Shown here: positions 1-6,930 of the stretch, piece after piece
Numbering within the stretch: position 1 is the first letter of the stretch
Layout: each line of letters opens with the position of its first letter
Assembly (NCBI GenBank): GCA_020627525.1
Contig: JAHDGP010000006.1
Span: 1-27,816, forward strand
Length of the DNA: 27,816 bases
Source of the DNA: Bacteroidota bacterium
GTDB lineage: Bacteria > Bacteroidota > Bacteroidia > Chitinophagales > UBA2359
Direction of reading: 5' to 3'
The notes under the pieces: generated by a model
The model's database searches: none
What the model was told of the DNA's origin: nothing
Seen by the model: only the letters and a program-made list of their open reading frames with translations
Position numbers and translations under genes: made by a program

Positions 1-124
1 TCAGCCCTTCAGGCTTTTTAGAGATCTATTACTTAACTAAACAACATTGATGCGTCAATGCGTGACGTGAATGAAAATGAAAATGAGAATGAGAACAATG
101 CTTTAATGAAAGCAAAGTCATTGA
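1..124. other. Intergenic edge with short repeats
   Basis: No gene is supported here. A weak hairpin at 3-15 (AGCC/GGCT arms) is followed by five T's and could be the end of a terminator cut by the window edge. A small inverted repeat sits at 45-60 (CATTGA, TGCG loop, TCAATG). At 69-92 there are four copies of the hexamer RAATGA. This region lies downstream of the minus-strand LytTR regulator gene. Confidence 0.4.
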
Positions 125-823
125 CTATAATTTCAAAAAATTCAAGATGTTAATTTTATAAAGCTGACCAATAGGAATTTGATGCTCTTTTATTTGTATT
201 CTATTACCTTCTAAAGTTTCAATATTATCTTTAGATACTATAAAAGATTTATGTACTCGCAAAAATTTATTTGGAGGGAATAGTTCTAAAACATCCGATA
301 TTTTTTCTCTGATTAATATTTGATTTTCTTTTAAAACAACTTTACAATAATTTCCAGCAGCTTCAATAAATAGAATATCTTTTAGTTTAACTTGATTATG
401 TTTTTTATTGCTGTATAAAAAAATATATTGTTCTTCAATATTTCGAGAAGGATCTAATTGCCGCAAATCACCTTTTAAATTAATTGTTTTATTAATGGCT
501 TTTAAAAATCGATCAAAGCTAAAAGGCTTTAACAAATAATCTATGACATCTAACTCATAACCTTCAAGGGCGTGTTCTTTATAGGCGGTGGTTACAATAA
601 TTTGGGGTGGATTTTGAAGAGTTCTTAAAAAATCAAACCCTTTCAATTTAGGCATATTTAAATCTAAAAAAATTAAATCAACAGAATTATTTCTTAAAAA
701 GGCTAAGGCTTCGATAGCATCATAACAATGCTTTAATAATTTCATATCAGGTAGTAAATCACAATACCCTTTGATGATGTCATGAGCAATGTGTTCGTCG
801 TCCACTATAATATATCTAGTCAT
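125..823 (-). CDS. LytTR-family response regulator
   Basis: This is a cytoplasmic two-component response regulator that should bind DNA when phosphorylated by its partner kinase. Residues 1-120 form a receiver domain with the acidic pair D8-D9, phosphoacceptor D54 in the context FLDLNMP, the switch threonine at 78-79, and K99 in LLKPF. Residues about 131-231 form a LytTR domain, with the typical stretches LFIEAAGNY and RVHKSFIVS and a late IPIG. At 232 residues it has normal length. Its ATG overlaps the kinase stop codon in an ATGA junction, so the two genes are probably translationally coupled. A 10-bp direct repeat upstream of the kinase gene is a candidate self-binding site. The domain assignment is firm; the targets are unknown. 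Confidence 0.95.
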   Translation of the reverse strand: MTRYIIVDDEHIAHDIIKGYCDLLPDMKLLKHCYDAIEALAFLRNNSVDLIFLDLNMPKLKGFDFLRTLQNPPQIIVTTAYKEHALEGYELDVIDYLLKPFSFDRFLKAINKTINLKGDLRQLDPSRNIEEQYIFLYSNKKHNQVKLKDILFIEAAGNYCKVVLKENQILIREKISDVLELFPPNKFLRVHKSFIVSKDNIETLEGNRIQIKEHQIPIGQLYKINILNFLKL

Positions 824-1629
824 AATACTATCTCTAGTTGTGCCTTATAAACTGAATTCGAAACATTCATTTCAAGCTTATGGTTGTCAGGATAAACTAA
901 CTCTAATCTTCGCTTAAGGTTTGAAATTCCCAGTCCGTCCCTTTTATACCCATCATTTTCATCAAAGTTGTTCTCTATTTCAAAACTCATTATACCATTC
1001 TCAGCTTTTAATTGAATATTTACAAACGCATTTTCTCTTAATCTTTCAACTCCATGCTTAAATGCATTTTCCAATAATATAATTAATAACAATGGCATTA
1101 TCTCAAGTTTTGGGTTGTCAATGTCAATTTCAAATTTAACATCAATAGTTTTCTGATACCTTACGGAATTTAAATTGATATAGTTTTGTAAAAACTCAAC
1201 TTCATCTTTTAACAATACTTTTTGTTTATTACCCTCATAAATACTATACCTCATCAGCTCTGATAATTGTAATACAAGTTGTTTTGCAAGTTCAGAGTCT
1301 TTGTCAATTGTTCCATAAATATTGTTAAGCATATTAAAGAAGAAATGAGGATTGACTTGGCTTTGTAAATGCAATATTTCATTTTTATGCATTTCATTCT
1401 TAATAGTTAATACGGACCTTAATTGTTGGATCAACCAGATAACACCAATTACCAATAATACTGAATAATACACTATTATTATTAATACTGTTGAAATTGA
1501 TAGATCGAGTTCTACAAAATCAGAATTACTAATTAAAATGTAGCCAATTACCACAATTGGAACTAGTAAAGTAATAAAAATGAGAATCTTTACTAATAGC
1601 TTAGCCCTGCCTTGTATTGTTTTAATCAC
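820..1629 (-). CDS. LytS-type sensor histidine kinase
   Basis: This is an inner-membrane sensor kinase of the His_kinase (LytS/YehU-like) type that partners the LytTR regulator. Two hydrophobic segments, about residues 12-34 and 46-68, anchor it, with almost no extracytoplasmic domain between them. It may therefore sense the membrane or an intramembrane cue rather than a large ligand. H95 lies in the NPHFFFN box and is the predicted phosphorylation site. The ATP-binding part shows the N-box ENAFKHG (N188) and the glycine box GLGISNLKRRL at about 232-242. The start is GTG at 1629; no ATG lies upstream before an in-frame stop at 1645-1647. The gene overlaps the regulator by four bases and diverges from the metallophosphatase. 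Confidence 0.93.
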   Translation of the reverse strand: MIKTIQGRAKLLVKILIFITLLVPIVVIGYILISNSDFVELDLSISTVLIIIVYYSVLLVIGVIWLIQQLRSVLTIKNEMHKNEILHLQSQVNPHFFFNMLNNIYGTIDKDSELAKQLVLQLSELMRYSIYEGNKQKVLLKDEVEFLQNYINLNSVRYQKTIDVKFEIDIDNPKLEIMPLLLIILLENAFKHGVERLRENAFVNIQLKAENGIMSFEIENNFDENDGYKRDGLGISNLKRRLELVYPDNHKLEMNVSNSVYKAQLEIVL

Positions 1630-1670
1630 AACTCGAATATAAGCTCAATTTTAAACATCATTTATAAATA

Positions 1671-1701
1671 GTGATGAAACCCATAATTTATGTGATGAAA
1701 C
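1671..1701 (-). promoter_or_regulatory. Direct repeat, candidate LytTR site
   Basis: The 10-mer GTGATGAAAC occurs exactly at 1671-1680 and again at 1692-1701. The start-to-start distance is 21 bp, two turns of the helix, on the same face. LytTR-domain regulators generally bind paired direct repeats with this phasing. The pair lies 42-72 bases upstream of the kinase start, inside the divergent intergenic region. The assignment to this regulator is inference. Confidence 0.45.
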
Positions 1702-1862
1702 TCAAACATCAAGCAACAAACAAAATTCATCCCTAAATTTTATCAATTTGAACCTACATTCTGTTGTATTATCACTTAAAATTTCTTCGTTTGAACTTGT
1801 CATATATGTTTGTCTAATCTTTATTCTTAAAACGAATTAGTTTAGTTTAAAAGATATACCTA

Positions 1863-3035
1863 ATGAAAAAAAGAATTCTTATCTATTTAATAAATATTTT
1901 GGGAACAATCATATTAATAGCATTAATTGGAATTATCATCATTGTTTCATTGAATGGCACATTTGACTATAATCATAATGACCTTGGAGTTAATCTTGAG
2001 AAAGAGGGACCTTATGTATTTTTCGAATCAGATAGTATCTATTCTGTTAACTATATTAGAGGAAATAGAAATGATGGGTTTTATTTAGATACCCAAATGC
2101 ATCAATTAAATGAATCGGTAAACATATATTGTTACTTTCCATTAGATCAATCGAGTTTCAACATTAAACTTGATTCAAATTTTGAGAATCCGATTTCTAT
2201 ATATAATGACGGTGAACAAATATTGGCCATTTCAGATATTGAGAGTGGGTATAAAACCTTTCGAGATTATTTATTTAACAATGAGGTTATTGATGAGAAT
2301 TTAAACTGGTCCTTTGGCAAAGGACATCTTGTTCTGGTGGGAGATTTTGTTGATCGTGGTATGTCTACAACCCAGGTCTTGTGGTTCATATATAAATTAG
2401 AACAGGAAGCTAAAAAACAAGGAGGGCATGTGCATTTTATAATAGGAAATCATGAACTATATAACATGCAAGGCAAATACAAATCTGCTTCCTATAAGTA
2501 TTATGGGGTAGCATCTATTCTGGGTAAACAGCATCACAATTTATATGATGACAAATCATTTATTGGAAAATGGATGGCCTCTAAGAATACAATAGAAATG
2601 ATAAATGGTAATTTGTTTACACATGGAGGCATTCACCCTGATATTCTAAAGTATGATGTTTCTCTTGATGACATCAATAGGATTTCAAGGGACAACTACA
2701 GAAAATCATTTTTCCCAAAACCAGAAGATTCTGTTGACCAACTCATACTGTCAAATAGAAAAGGTCTGAGTTGGTACAGAGGCTATTTTGATGATAAGTT
2801 GTCACAAGATGAAATAGACAACACTTTGGAAAAGTTCAATGCAAAGGCTATAATAGTTGGACATACACCGCAATGGACTGTAAAATCATTATACAATAAA
2901 AAAGTTTTTGCTATAGATGTAAAACACCCAAAAGACTATAAAGACAATTGGCCTAAGAAGGAATCTGAAGGTCTTTTAATAAAGCATGACAAATACATCA
3001 GGCTTTTAAAAAATCAAAAGGCATTTGAATTATAA
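1863..3035 (+). CDS. Membrane-anchored calcineurin-like metallophosphatase
   Basis: A 390-residue protein of the metallophosphoesterase fold. Residues 7-30 form an N-terminal membrane anchor or uncleaved signal, so the enzyme probably faces the periplasm. Residues 31-118 are a family-specific lead-in that I do not recognise. The catalytic core follows: D125 in SDIES, G160-D161-x-x-D164-R165-G166, G195-N196-H197-E198, H254 in FTHGG, and H334 in VGHTP. This is the PPP-like arrangement of serine/threonine-type bacterial phosphatases. The first motif, normally D-x-H, reads D-I-E, so one metal-binding histidine is replaced by glutamate (E127). The substrate cannot be told from sequence. The gene diverges from the LytS/LytTR pair and might be a target of it, but that is conjecture. 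Confidence 0.85.
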   Translation: MKKRILIYLINILGTIILIALIGIIIIVSLNGTFDYNHNDLGVNLEKEGPYVFFESDSIYSVNYIRGNRNDGFYLDTQMHQLNESVNIYCYFPLDQSSFNIKLDSNFENPISIYNDGEQILAISDIESGYKTFRDYLFNNEVIDENLNWSFGKGHLVLVGDFVDRGMSTTQVLWFIYKLEQEAKKQGGHVHFIIGNHELYNMQGKYKSASYKYYGVASILGKQHHNLYDDKSFIGKWMASKNTIEMINGNLFTHGGIHPDILKYDVSLDDINRISRDNYRKSFFPKPEDSVDQLILSNRKGLSWYRGYFDDKLSQDEIDNTLEKFNAKAIIVGHTPQWTVKSLYNKKVFAIDVKHPKDYKDNWPKKESEGLLIKHDKYIRLLKNQKAFEL

Positions 3036-3239
3036 ATAAAATAGATACATACTGTAAAAACTAAGATATAACATGCTAAAGGACAGTTCCTAAACAAACC
3101 TTACATTATAATATTTACACTATTAAGTGATAAGATCAAATTAACAGGTATAAATAGTTTTTTTACAAAATGCTACTTATCAACACTTTGAAATGTGAGT
3201 TGATGTTGTTTAAATTGGTCTTATCACTTACTTAAAAGC
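3036..3239. other. Intergenic region with long inverted repeat
   Basis: This non-coding stretch holds an imperfect inverted repeat: left arm 3124-3139, right arm 3215-3230. The outer 12 bp pair perfectly (TAAGTGATAAGA), then a T/G wobble and three more pairs. Between the arms is a smaller hairpin at 3179-3204 (ATCAA-CAC with GTG-AG-TTGAT). The rest is AT-rich with no supported gene. It could be a small non-autonomous mobile element, a structured RNA or an inefficient terminator; no target-site duplication is obvious. Confidence 0.4.
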
Positions 3240-3268
3240 TTCGATGTAAAAAACATCGCTTAATTTTG
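3240..3268 (+). promoter_or_regulatory. Putative promoter with palindromic spacer
   Basis: TAATTTTG at 3261-3268 matches the Bacteroidota -7 consensus TAnnTTTG. TTCG at 3240-3243, one mismatch from TTTG, lies 17 bases upstream. The spacer contains the inverted repeat CGATGT, AAAAA, ACATCG (3242-3258), a plausible operator. The leader to the pseudouridine synthase start would be about 135 bases. This is sequence pattern only. Confidence 0.4.
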
Positions 3269-3318
3269 TGTTTCACCAAAAACCCAAACAAGCGACGATT
3301 GATAAAAAATTTATCAGA

Positions 3319-3414
3319 ATGAATATAAAAAAATTTGAAGTTAATCACATTCAAACATATTTTCGCATTGAGGCATTAAGCACGTTTAAAACATTGAAGC
3401 ATTACTCACATTGA
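3319..3414 (+). CDS. Possible 31-residue leader ORF
   Basis: An ATG-started ORF of 31 codons ends with TGA at 3412-3414. That stop overlaps the TTG start codon (3411-3413) of the pseudouridine synthase gene as TTGA, the same geometry as an ATGA coupling junction. The peptide begins MNIKKFEVNHIQ and has no recognised motif. It contains two imperfect copies of an 18-base repeat beginning CATTGA (3366-3383 and 3392-3409). It may be a real leader that couples translation to the downstream gene, or chance; AT-rich sequence often yields ORFs of this size. Confidence 0.25.
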   Translation: MNIKKFEVNHIQTYFRIEALSTFKTLKHYSH

Positions 3415-4304
3415 TCATCCTTTCCACACATATCGTTCCAGAAGGCACTCCGCGGATTCGACTGCAAGAATATGTGGTGGAAATATTTGCGGATATTATT
3501 CCTTCTAAAAGTGGTTTGAAAAAAGCGATTAAAAATGGGGAGGTTTTTATAGATGGGGCTCCTGCTGAATCGAGTAGATTTGTTGTAGCGAATCAAAAAA
3601 TTGAATTGGTGGATTTGGAAAATGATCTTCCTAAAATTTTTAAACATCCTTTGGAAGTTGTTTTTGAGAATGAATCTTTTGCTTTAATAAATAAGACGGC
3701 TGGAATTGTGGTGAGTGGCAATCAGCATCGTACTATCGCAAATGCATTGCTCTACAATATAAAGCCTTCGCAAGAAAATGATGCTTTAAAACTTCCCAGA
3801 CCTGTTCACCGTTTGGATGGACCCACGTCAGGATTGTTATTGATAGCTAAAACAAGAAGTGCTTTGATTAATTTGTCAAAACAGTTTGAGCACAAAGTCA
3901 TTTCTAAAAAATATCGTGCAATTGTAGTTGGAAAAATTCCTGAAGAAATGATTTTTGACAGTCCAGTTTTTGGGAAAGAAGCTTACACAAAATGCAAGCG
4001 TATTCATTTTGTACCTTCTTTGAAAAATACGTTTTTATCATTGGTAGAATTGTATCCTGAAACGGGACGAACACATCAATTACGCATTCATCTTTCTGAA
4101 GCTGGCTTCCCGATTTTGGGGGATAAAACTTATGGAAAAGAGAATGCTATTTTAAAACACAAGGGATTGTTTTTGATATCTACAAGCTTGCGTTTTATGG
4201 ACCCGATTAGCGATGAAAGGGTGAGCTTTGAGATTTCGGAGCCAAAAAAGTTTAGCGGATTACTAGAAAGAGAAGCGAGACGGTGGAAAAAATTCAATGA
4301 TTAA
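3411..4304 (+). CDS. RluA-family pseudouridine synthase
   Basis: This enzyme should convert specific uridines in rRNA or tRNA to pseudouridine. An S4-like RNA-binding region (about residues 15-68, including SKSGLKKAIKNGEVFIDG) precedes the catalytic domain. The domain carries the HRLDGPTSGLLLIAKT motif with nucleophile D135, the KKYRAIV strand, and the late GRTHQLRIHL and ILGDKTYG motifs. At 297 residues the length is normal. The start is TTG at 3411: an in-frame stop lies at 3387-3389 with no ATG between, and the N-terminus (STHIVPEG) looks like that of Bacteroidota relatives. It is convergent with the DksA-like gene, eight bases apart. Which nucleotide it modifies cannot be told. Confidence 0.92.
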   Translation: MIILSTHIVPEGTPRIRLQEYVVEIFADIIPSKSGLKKAIKNGEVFIDGAPAESSRFVVANQKIELVDLENDLPKIFKHPLEVVFENESFALINKTAGIVVSGNQHRTIANALLYNIKPSQENDALKLPRPVHRLDGPTSGLLLIAKTRSALINLSKQFEHKVISKKYRAIVVGKIPEEMIFDSPVFGKEAYTKCKRIHFVPSLKNTFLSLVELYPETGRTHQLRIHLSEAGFPILGDKTYGKENAILKHKGLFLISTSLRFMDPISDERVSFEISEPKKFSGLLEREARRWKKFND

Positions 4305-4312
4305 AATCAAGG

Positions 4313-4651
4313 TTATCGTCTTGCAGCACAGCGCACACAAAGCGTACTTTCGGGCATCAACATTAAACGTTTTGGATTGATTTTATTTTTACAAGAAGCG
4401 CATTTTCCAAAACTTGGCTCTTCTATTTTTGTAATGGCATACTCCATTCTTGACAGTCGCATCTTCGCTTGCCTCAATGCTGCATCGTTAATACTCTTAT
4501 TATTGATAGCATCCATCCTACTAATCCTCCCCAAAGAATTTTCTGGTTTAATCGGTTGTGTTAACTCAATTAATTTTTCGATATTTTCCTTTTCAGAAAT
4601 TATATTCTCTTCAATCTTTGTTTTCAATTCTGCTCTCTCTTCAGTCGTCAT
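4313..4651 (-). CDS. DksA/TraR-family zinc-finger regulator
   Basis: A 112-residue cytoplasmic protein of the DksA/TraR family. Members bind the secondary channel of RNA polymerase and adjust initiation, often with ppGpp. Residues 1-32 and 55-78 are likely the two helices of the coiled coil. The C-terminal C4 zinc finger is C84-x2-C87 and C105-x2-C108. The segment GRISRMDAINNKS between the helices is characteristic of the short Bacteroidota members, which differ from proteobacterial DksA (about 150 residues) in the coiled-coil tip. A perfect 9-bp inverted repeat lies 27-51 bases upstream of its start. The family assignment is firm; the exact role is inferred. Confidence 0.92.
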   Translation of the reverse strand: MTTEERAELKTKIEENIISEKENIEKLIELTQPIKPENSLGRISRMDAINNKSINDAALRQAKMRLSRMEYAITKIEEPSFGKCASCKNKINPKRLMLMPESTLCVRCAARR

Positions 4652-4965
4652 TTTTTTTTAATTTCATTATTGTATAGTTCTGGTTTACAAATCAAACCAG
4701 AAAGCATTTGACAAGCTAACAAATTAATGGAATTTATGGTAGAATCAAAATTTGAGGTAAGAAAGTACAAGATATAACGTTAGTTTTAGTATTAACAGGT
4801 GTACATTTAACATATCAGACTTATTATCAATAATTTACGGCAATTTATTGTCTTTTAAGGTTGATAACTGAACTGTTTTTAAAAATTTCATATTGATATA
4901 AATAGTTTATCAGCTCAGATATATTTATTTTTACAAATTACTTTTTTAGAAAGATTAGTCGAATT
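4652..4965. other. Intergenic region upstream of dksA-like and patatin genes
   Basis: This 314-base divergent spacer holds no supported gene. Its clearest structure is a perfect inverted repeat with arms 4678-4686 and 4694-4702 (TTCTGGTTT, ACAAATC loop, AAACCAGAA), near the DksA-like start. It would form a hairpin in that leader or serve as an operator. The rest is AT-rich with no convincing -33/-7 pair. Confidence 0.4.
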
Positions 4966-5772
4966 ATGCATTTTGATAAAAAAACCAATATAGGACTCGT
5001 TTTTTCGGGCGGTGGCGCAAGAGGCTCTTACCAAGTAGGCGCTTGGCGAGCTTTAAAAGAAATGGGCATAGACGAGCAAGTAACGATTGTCAGTGGAGCA
5101 TCCGTTGGTTCGATAAACGGAGCTGCATTTATTCAAGGAGATTTTGATAAGATGGAAGAAATTTGGCGAGAAGTTGCTTTCGATAAAGTTTTTAAGAGTG
5201 AATTTAATGGTGGTAAATCATACTACTTTTCATTGCTAAAAGACTTTGTAAAAAACAAGGGGATTGACGTAAGTCCTTTGAAAAATACCATACGAGAATA
5301 TCTGGATGAAGATGTAATTCAAAATTCGCATATTGATTTTGGAATCATTACATTTGATATGAAAAAAAGAAGTCAAATTGTTTTTTTCAAGAAAGACATT
5401 CCCAAAGGATATATGAGTGAATATATCATTGCGAGTTCGACTTTCCCAATTTTCAAACCACATATCGTTAATGATAGAACTTATTTAGATGGCGGCATTT
5501 ATGACAACATTCCTGTGGAACTTTGTTTGAATAAACCAGACATTGATTTGGTTATTATTGTGGATTTGGGTGTGATGGATTCAATTTATCCAAATAAAAT
5601 TTATTCTAATTATCAACTTAAAAAAAGTGAGAAAGTTATTGAGATAAAACCTTCTAAACACTTAGGTTCCTTAATGTATTTTGATAAGGAAAAATCTATT
5701 CGAAATATGCAACGTGGTTATGAAGATACAATGAATGTATTAGAAAAAAAGTTGGCAACGTTTGCTATTTAG
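4966..5772 (+). CDS. Patatin-like phospholipase (RssA-type)
   Basis: A 268-residue serine hydrolase of the patatin family, probably acting on lipid acyl esters in the cytoplasm or at the inner membrane face. The oxyanion glycine loop is GGGARG (15-20). The nucleophile elbow is G-A-S-V-G with S46. The second member of the Ser-Asp dyad is D175 in DGGIYDNIP. There is no signal peptide or transmembrane segment, which fits the compact bacterial RssA/YchK-like subgroup rather than larger outer-membrane patatins. The ATG at 4966 is well placed before the glycine loop. Its last codons overlap the convergent exonuclease gene by four bases, so there is no room for a separate terminator. Confidence 0.93.
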   Translation: MHFDKKTNIGLVFSGGGARGSYQVGAWRALKEMGIDEQVTIVSGASVGSINGAAFIQGDFDKMEEIWREVAFDKVFKSEFNGGKSYYFSLLKDFVKNKGIDVSPLKNTIREYLDEDVIQNSHIDFGIITFDMKKRSQIVFFKKDIPKGYMSEYIIASSTFPIFKPHIVNDRTYLDGGIYDNIPVELCLNKPDIDLVIIVDLGVMDSIYPNKIYSNYQLKKSEKVIEIKPSKHLGSLMYFDKEKSIRNMQRGYEDTMNVLEKKLATFAI

Positions 5773-6320
5773 CTCGCAATGCTCCAATCCCATTCATCAA
5801 AATACTTCAAGAAAATTTTAGTGATGTTTCTAGCATCGTCAATTCCTCTATGATGCGTTCCATCTAACATGAACTTTTCATTTTTCAAAGCATTTTTCAT
5901 TCCAATGGCTCTTCTCAAGTTTTTGATTTTTTGGTATTGATGTTTTAAGCTAATATGATTTTCCAGCCAGGTCTTATCCAAACTACTCAAGTCGCAATCA
6001 CTTTCAAATTGTTTCCTGTCGTAATATCCCCAAGAACACAAAACATAATTTTCTTCGCTGCATTTAAACCAATCTTTAAACTGTTCAATTACTTCGTAAA
6101 AATGAGCAGCCTCATCAATTTCACTTTGTTTGATAGAAGTTAGTTTTTTACAAAAATCACTTAGTATTGGGTACTTCATTGGCTTGACAAAGCTATTGAA
6201 TTCAGATACTATTTCTTTTTTCTCATTAACAAGCAAAGCACCGATTTCAATGGTTTCGTTTACACTTTTATCCCACTGATCCCAACATGTTGCTTCTAAA
6301 TCTAATATTACAAATTTCAT
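5769..6320 (-). CDS. DEDDh 3'-5' exonuclease (KapD/Eri1-like)
   Basis: A 183-residue DnaQ-superfamily exonuclease, compared by sequence motif with bacterial KapD and the Eri1 group that trim RNA or DNA 3' ends. Motif I is DLEATCW (D7, E9). Motif II is in CSWGYYDRKQF (D101). Motif III is HHRGIDDARN (H157, D161), giving the DEDDh set. I chose the ATG at 6320 because MKFVILDLEATC is the usual start of the fold. An in-frame GTG at 6341 would add seven residues and leave only one base to the upstream gene. It probably shares a transcript with the PH-like membrane protein upstream. The true substrate is unknown. Confidence 0.88.
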   Translation of the reverse strand: MKFVILDLEATCWDQWDKSVNETIEIGALLVNEKKEIVSEFNSFVKPMKYPILSDFCKKLTSIKQSEIDEAAHFYEVIEQFKDWFKCSEENYVLCSWGYYDRKQFESDCDLSSLDKTWLENHISLKHQYQKIKNLRRAIGMKNALKNEKFMLDGTHHRGIDDARNITKIFLKYFDEWDWSIAS

Positions 6321-6342
6321 TTTTCTATCAACCTTTTTCACA

Positions 6343-6831
6343 CTAATTCAGTTCATTTTTCAGCAATTTCTTTTCTTTGACTTTTTTAAACACCATGTCA
6401 AAACCAACTAAATGTTGATGAATATTGATCGTCATATCCTTATAACTAATTTTTAATTGTCCTACCAATTTATTGTATTCTATCGTTTCTATTTCATTCC
6501 ATCTCAATTCCTTTTCTGCTCCTTTCCAGTTGCTTATTATTATAGTATCATTATCAAATTTAACCTTGTGATTTTTGTAGTATAGCAAAGAGACTAAGCC
6601 AAAACCACCAAAAAAAATCAACATCAAACCGCTAATAATAGAAAATGTATTTTCTTGTAAGCAAACTGAAACTAACAAAAAAAGTAAAGCAACCCCAATA
6701 CATATAAACGCAACAAGTTTATATAGCTTATTCATTCTTAAAACTACATAACCCAATTCATCATTCTCTACTTCATATTTGGAAAATTTATTCAAATAAC
6801 CCATTGCAAGAGCAGTAACAAATGCAGTCAA
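6343..6831 (-). CDS. Small membrane protein with PH-like domain
   Basis: Not recognised by name. Read from TTG at 6831, it has two close membrane helices (about residues 36-57 and 64-84). A beta-rich tail of about 75 residues (KVKFDNDTIIISNWKG, KELRWNEIETIEYN) resembles bacterial PH-like domains of the YdbT/DUF304 kind. The start is uncertain. The same frame stays open upstream to a stop at 6886-6888 and encodes a basic then hydrophobic run (KKTILLVIAIGLTAF) that looks like a signal anchor. No ATG or GTG precedes it, so either a rare start codon such as CTG at 6885 is used or the 5' end is broken. The exonuclease gene follows closely. No function is assigned. Confidence 0.6.
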   Translation of the reverse strand: MTAFVTALAMGYLNKFSKYEVENDELGYVVLRMNKLYKLVAFICIGVALLFLLVSVCLQENTFSIISGLMLIFFGGFGLVSLLYYKNHKVKFDNDTIIISNWKGAEKELRWNEIETIEYNKLVGQLKISYKDMTINIHQHLVGFDMVFKKVKEKKLLKNELN

Positions 6832-6930
6832 TCCAATAGCAATAACTAATAGTATAGTTTTCTTGTGAGTAGAACGATCTTCCAGTTAACCAACGTTGCA
6901 TTCTACATAAATAGTTTATCTAAAAAACCA

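Noticed and set aside
1809..1845. Promoter for the metallophosphatase from TTTG (1809) and TAGTTTAG (1838)
   Set aside because: The -7 match is incomplete and the 25-base spacing is outside the usual range.
3063..3149. Possible paralogous spacer sharing AAGATATAAC and ATTAACAGGT with 4769-4800
   Set aside because: The 10-mers keep their order, but the distances differ greatly (77 versus 22 bases) and intervening sequence does not align.
4898..4911. Shared 14-mer ATAAATAGTTTATC, also at 6907-6920
   Set aside because: It is AT-rich, its positions relative to genes differ (upstream of the patatin gene; downstream of the cyclase gene), and it is not part of a longer repeat, so chance is likely.
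6883..6900. attC/integron-like or attachment site around GTTAACCAACGTTG
   Set aside because: No paired core sites, integrase or cassette structure was seen; the match is a short chance palindrome.
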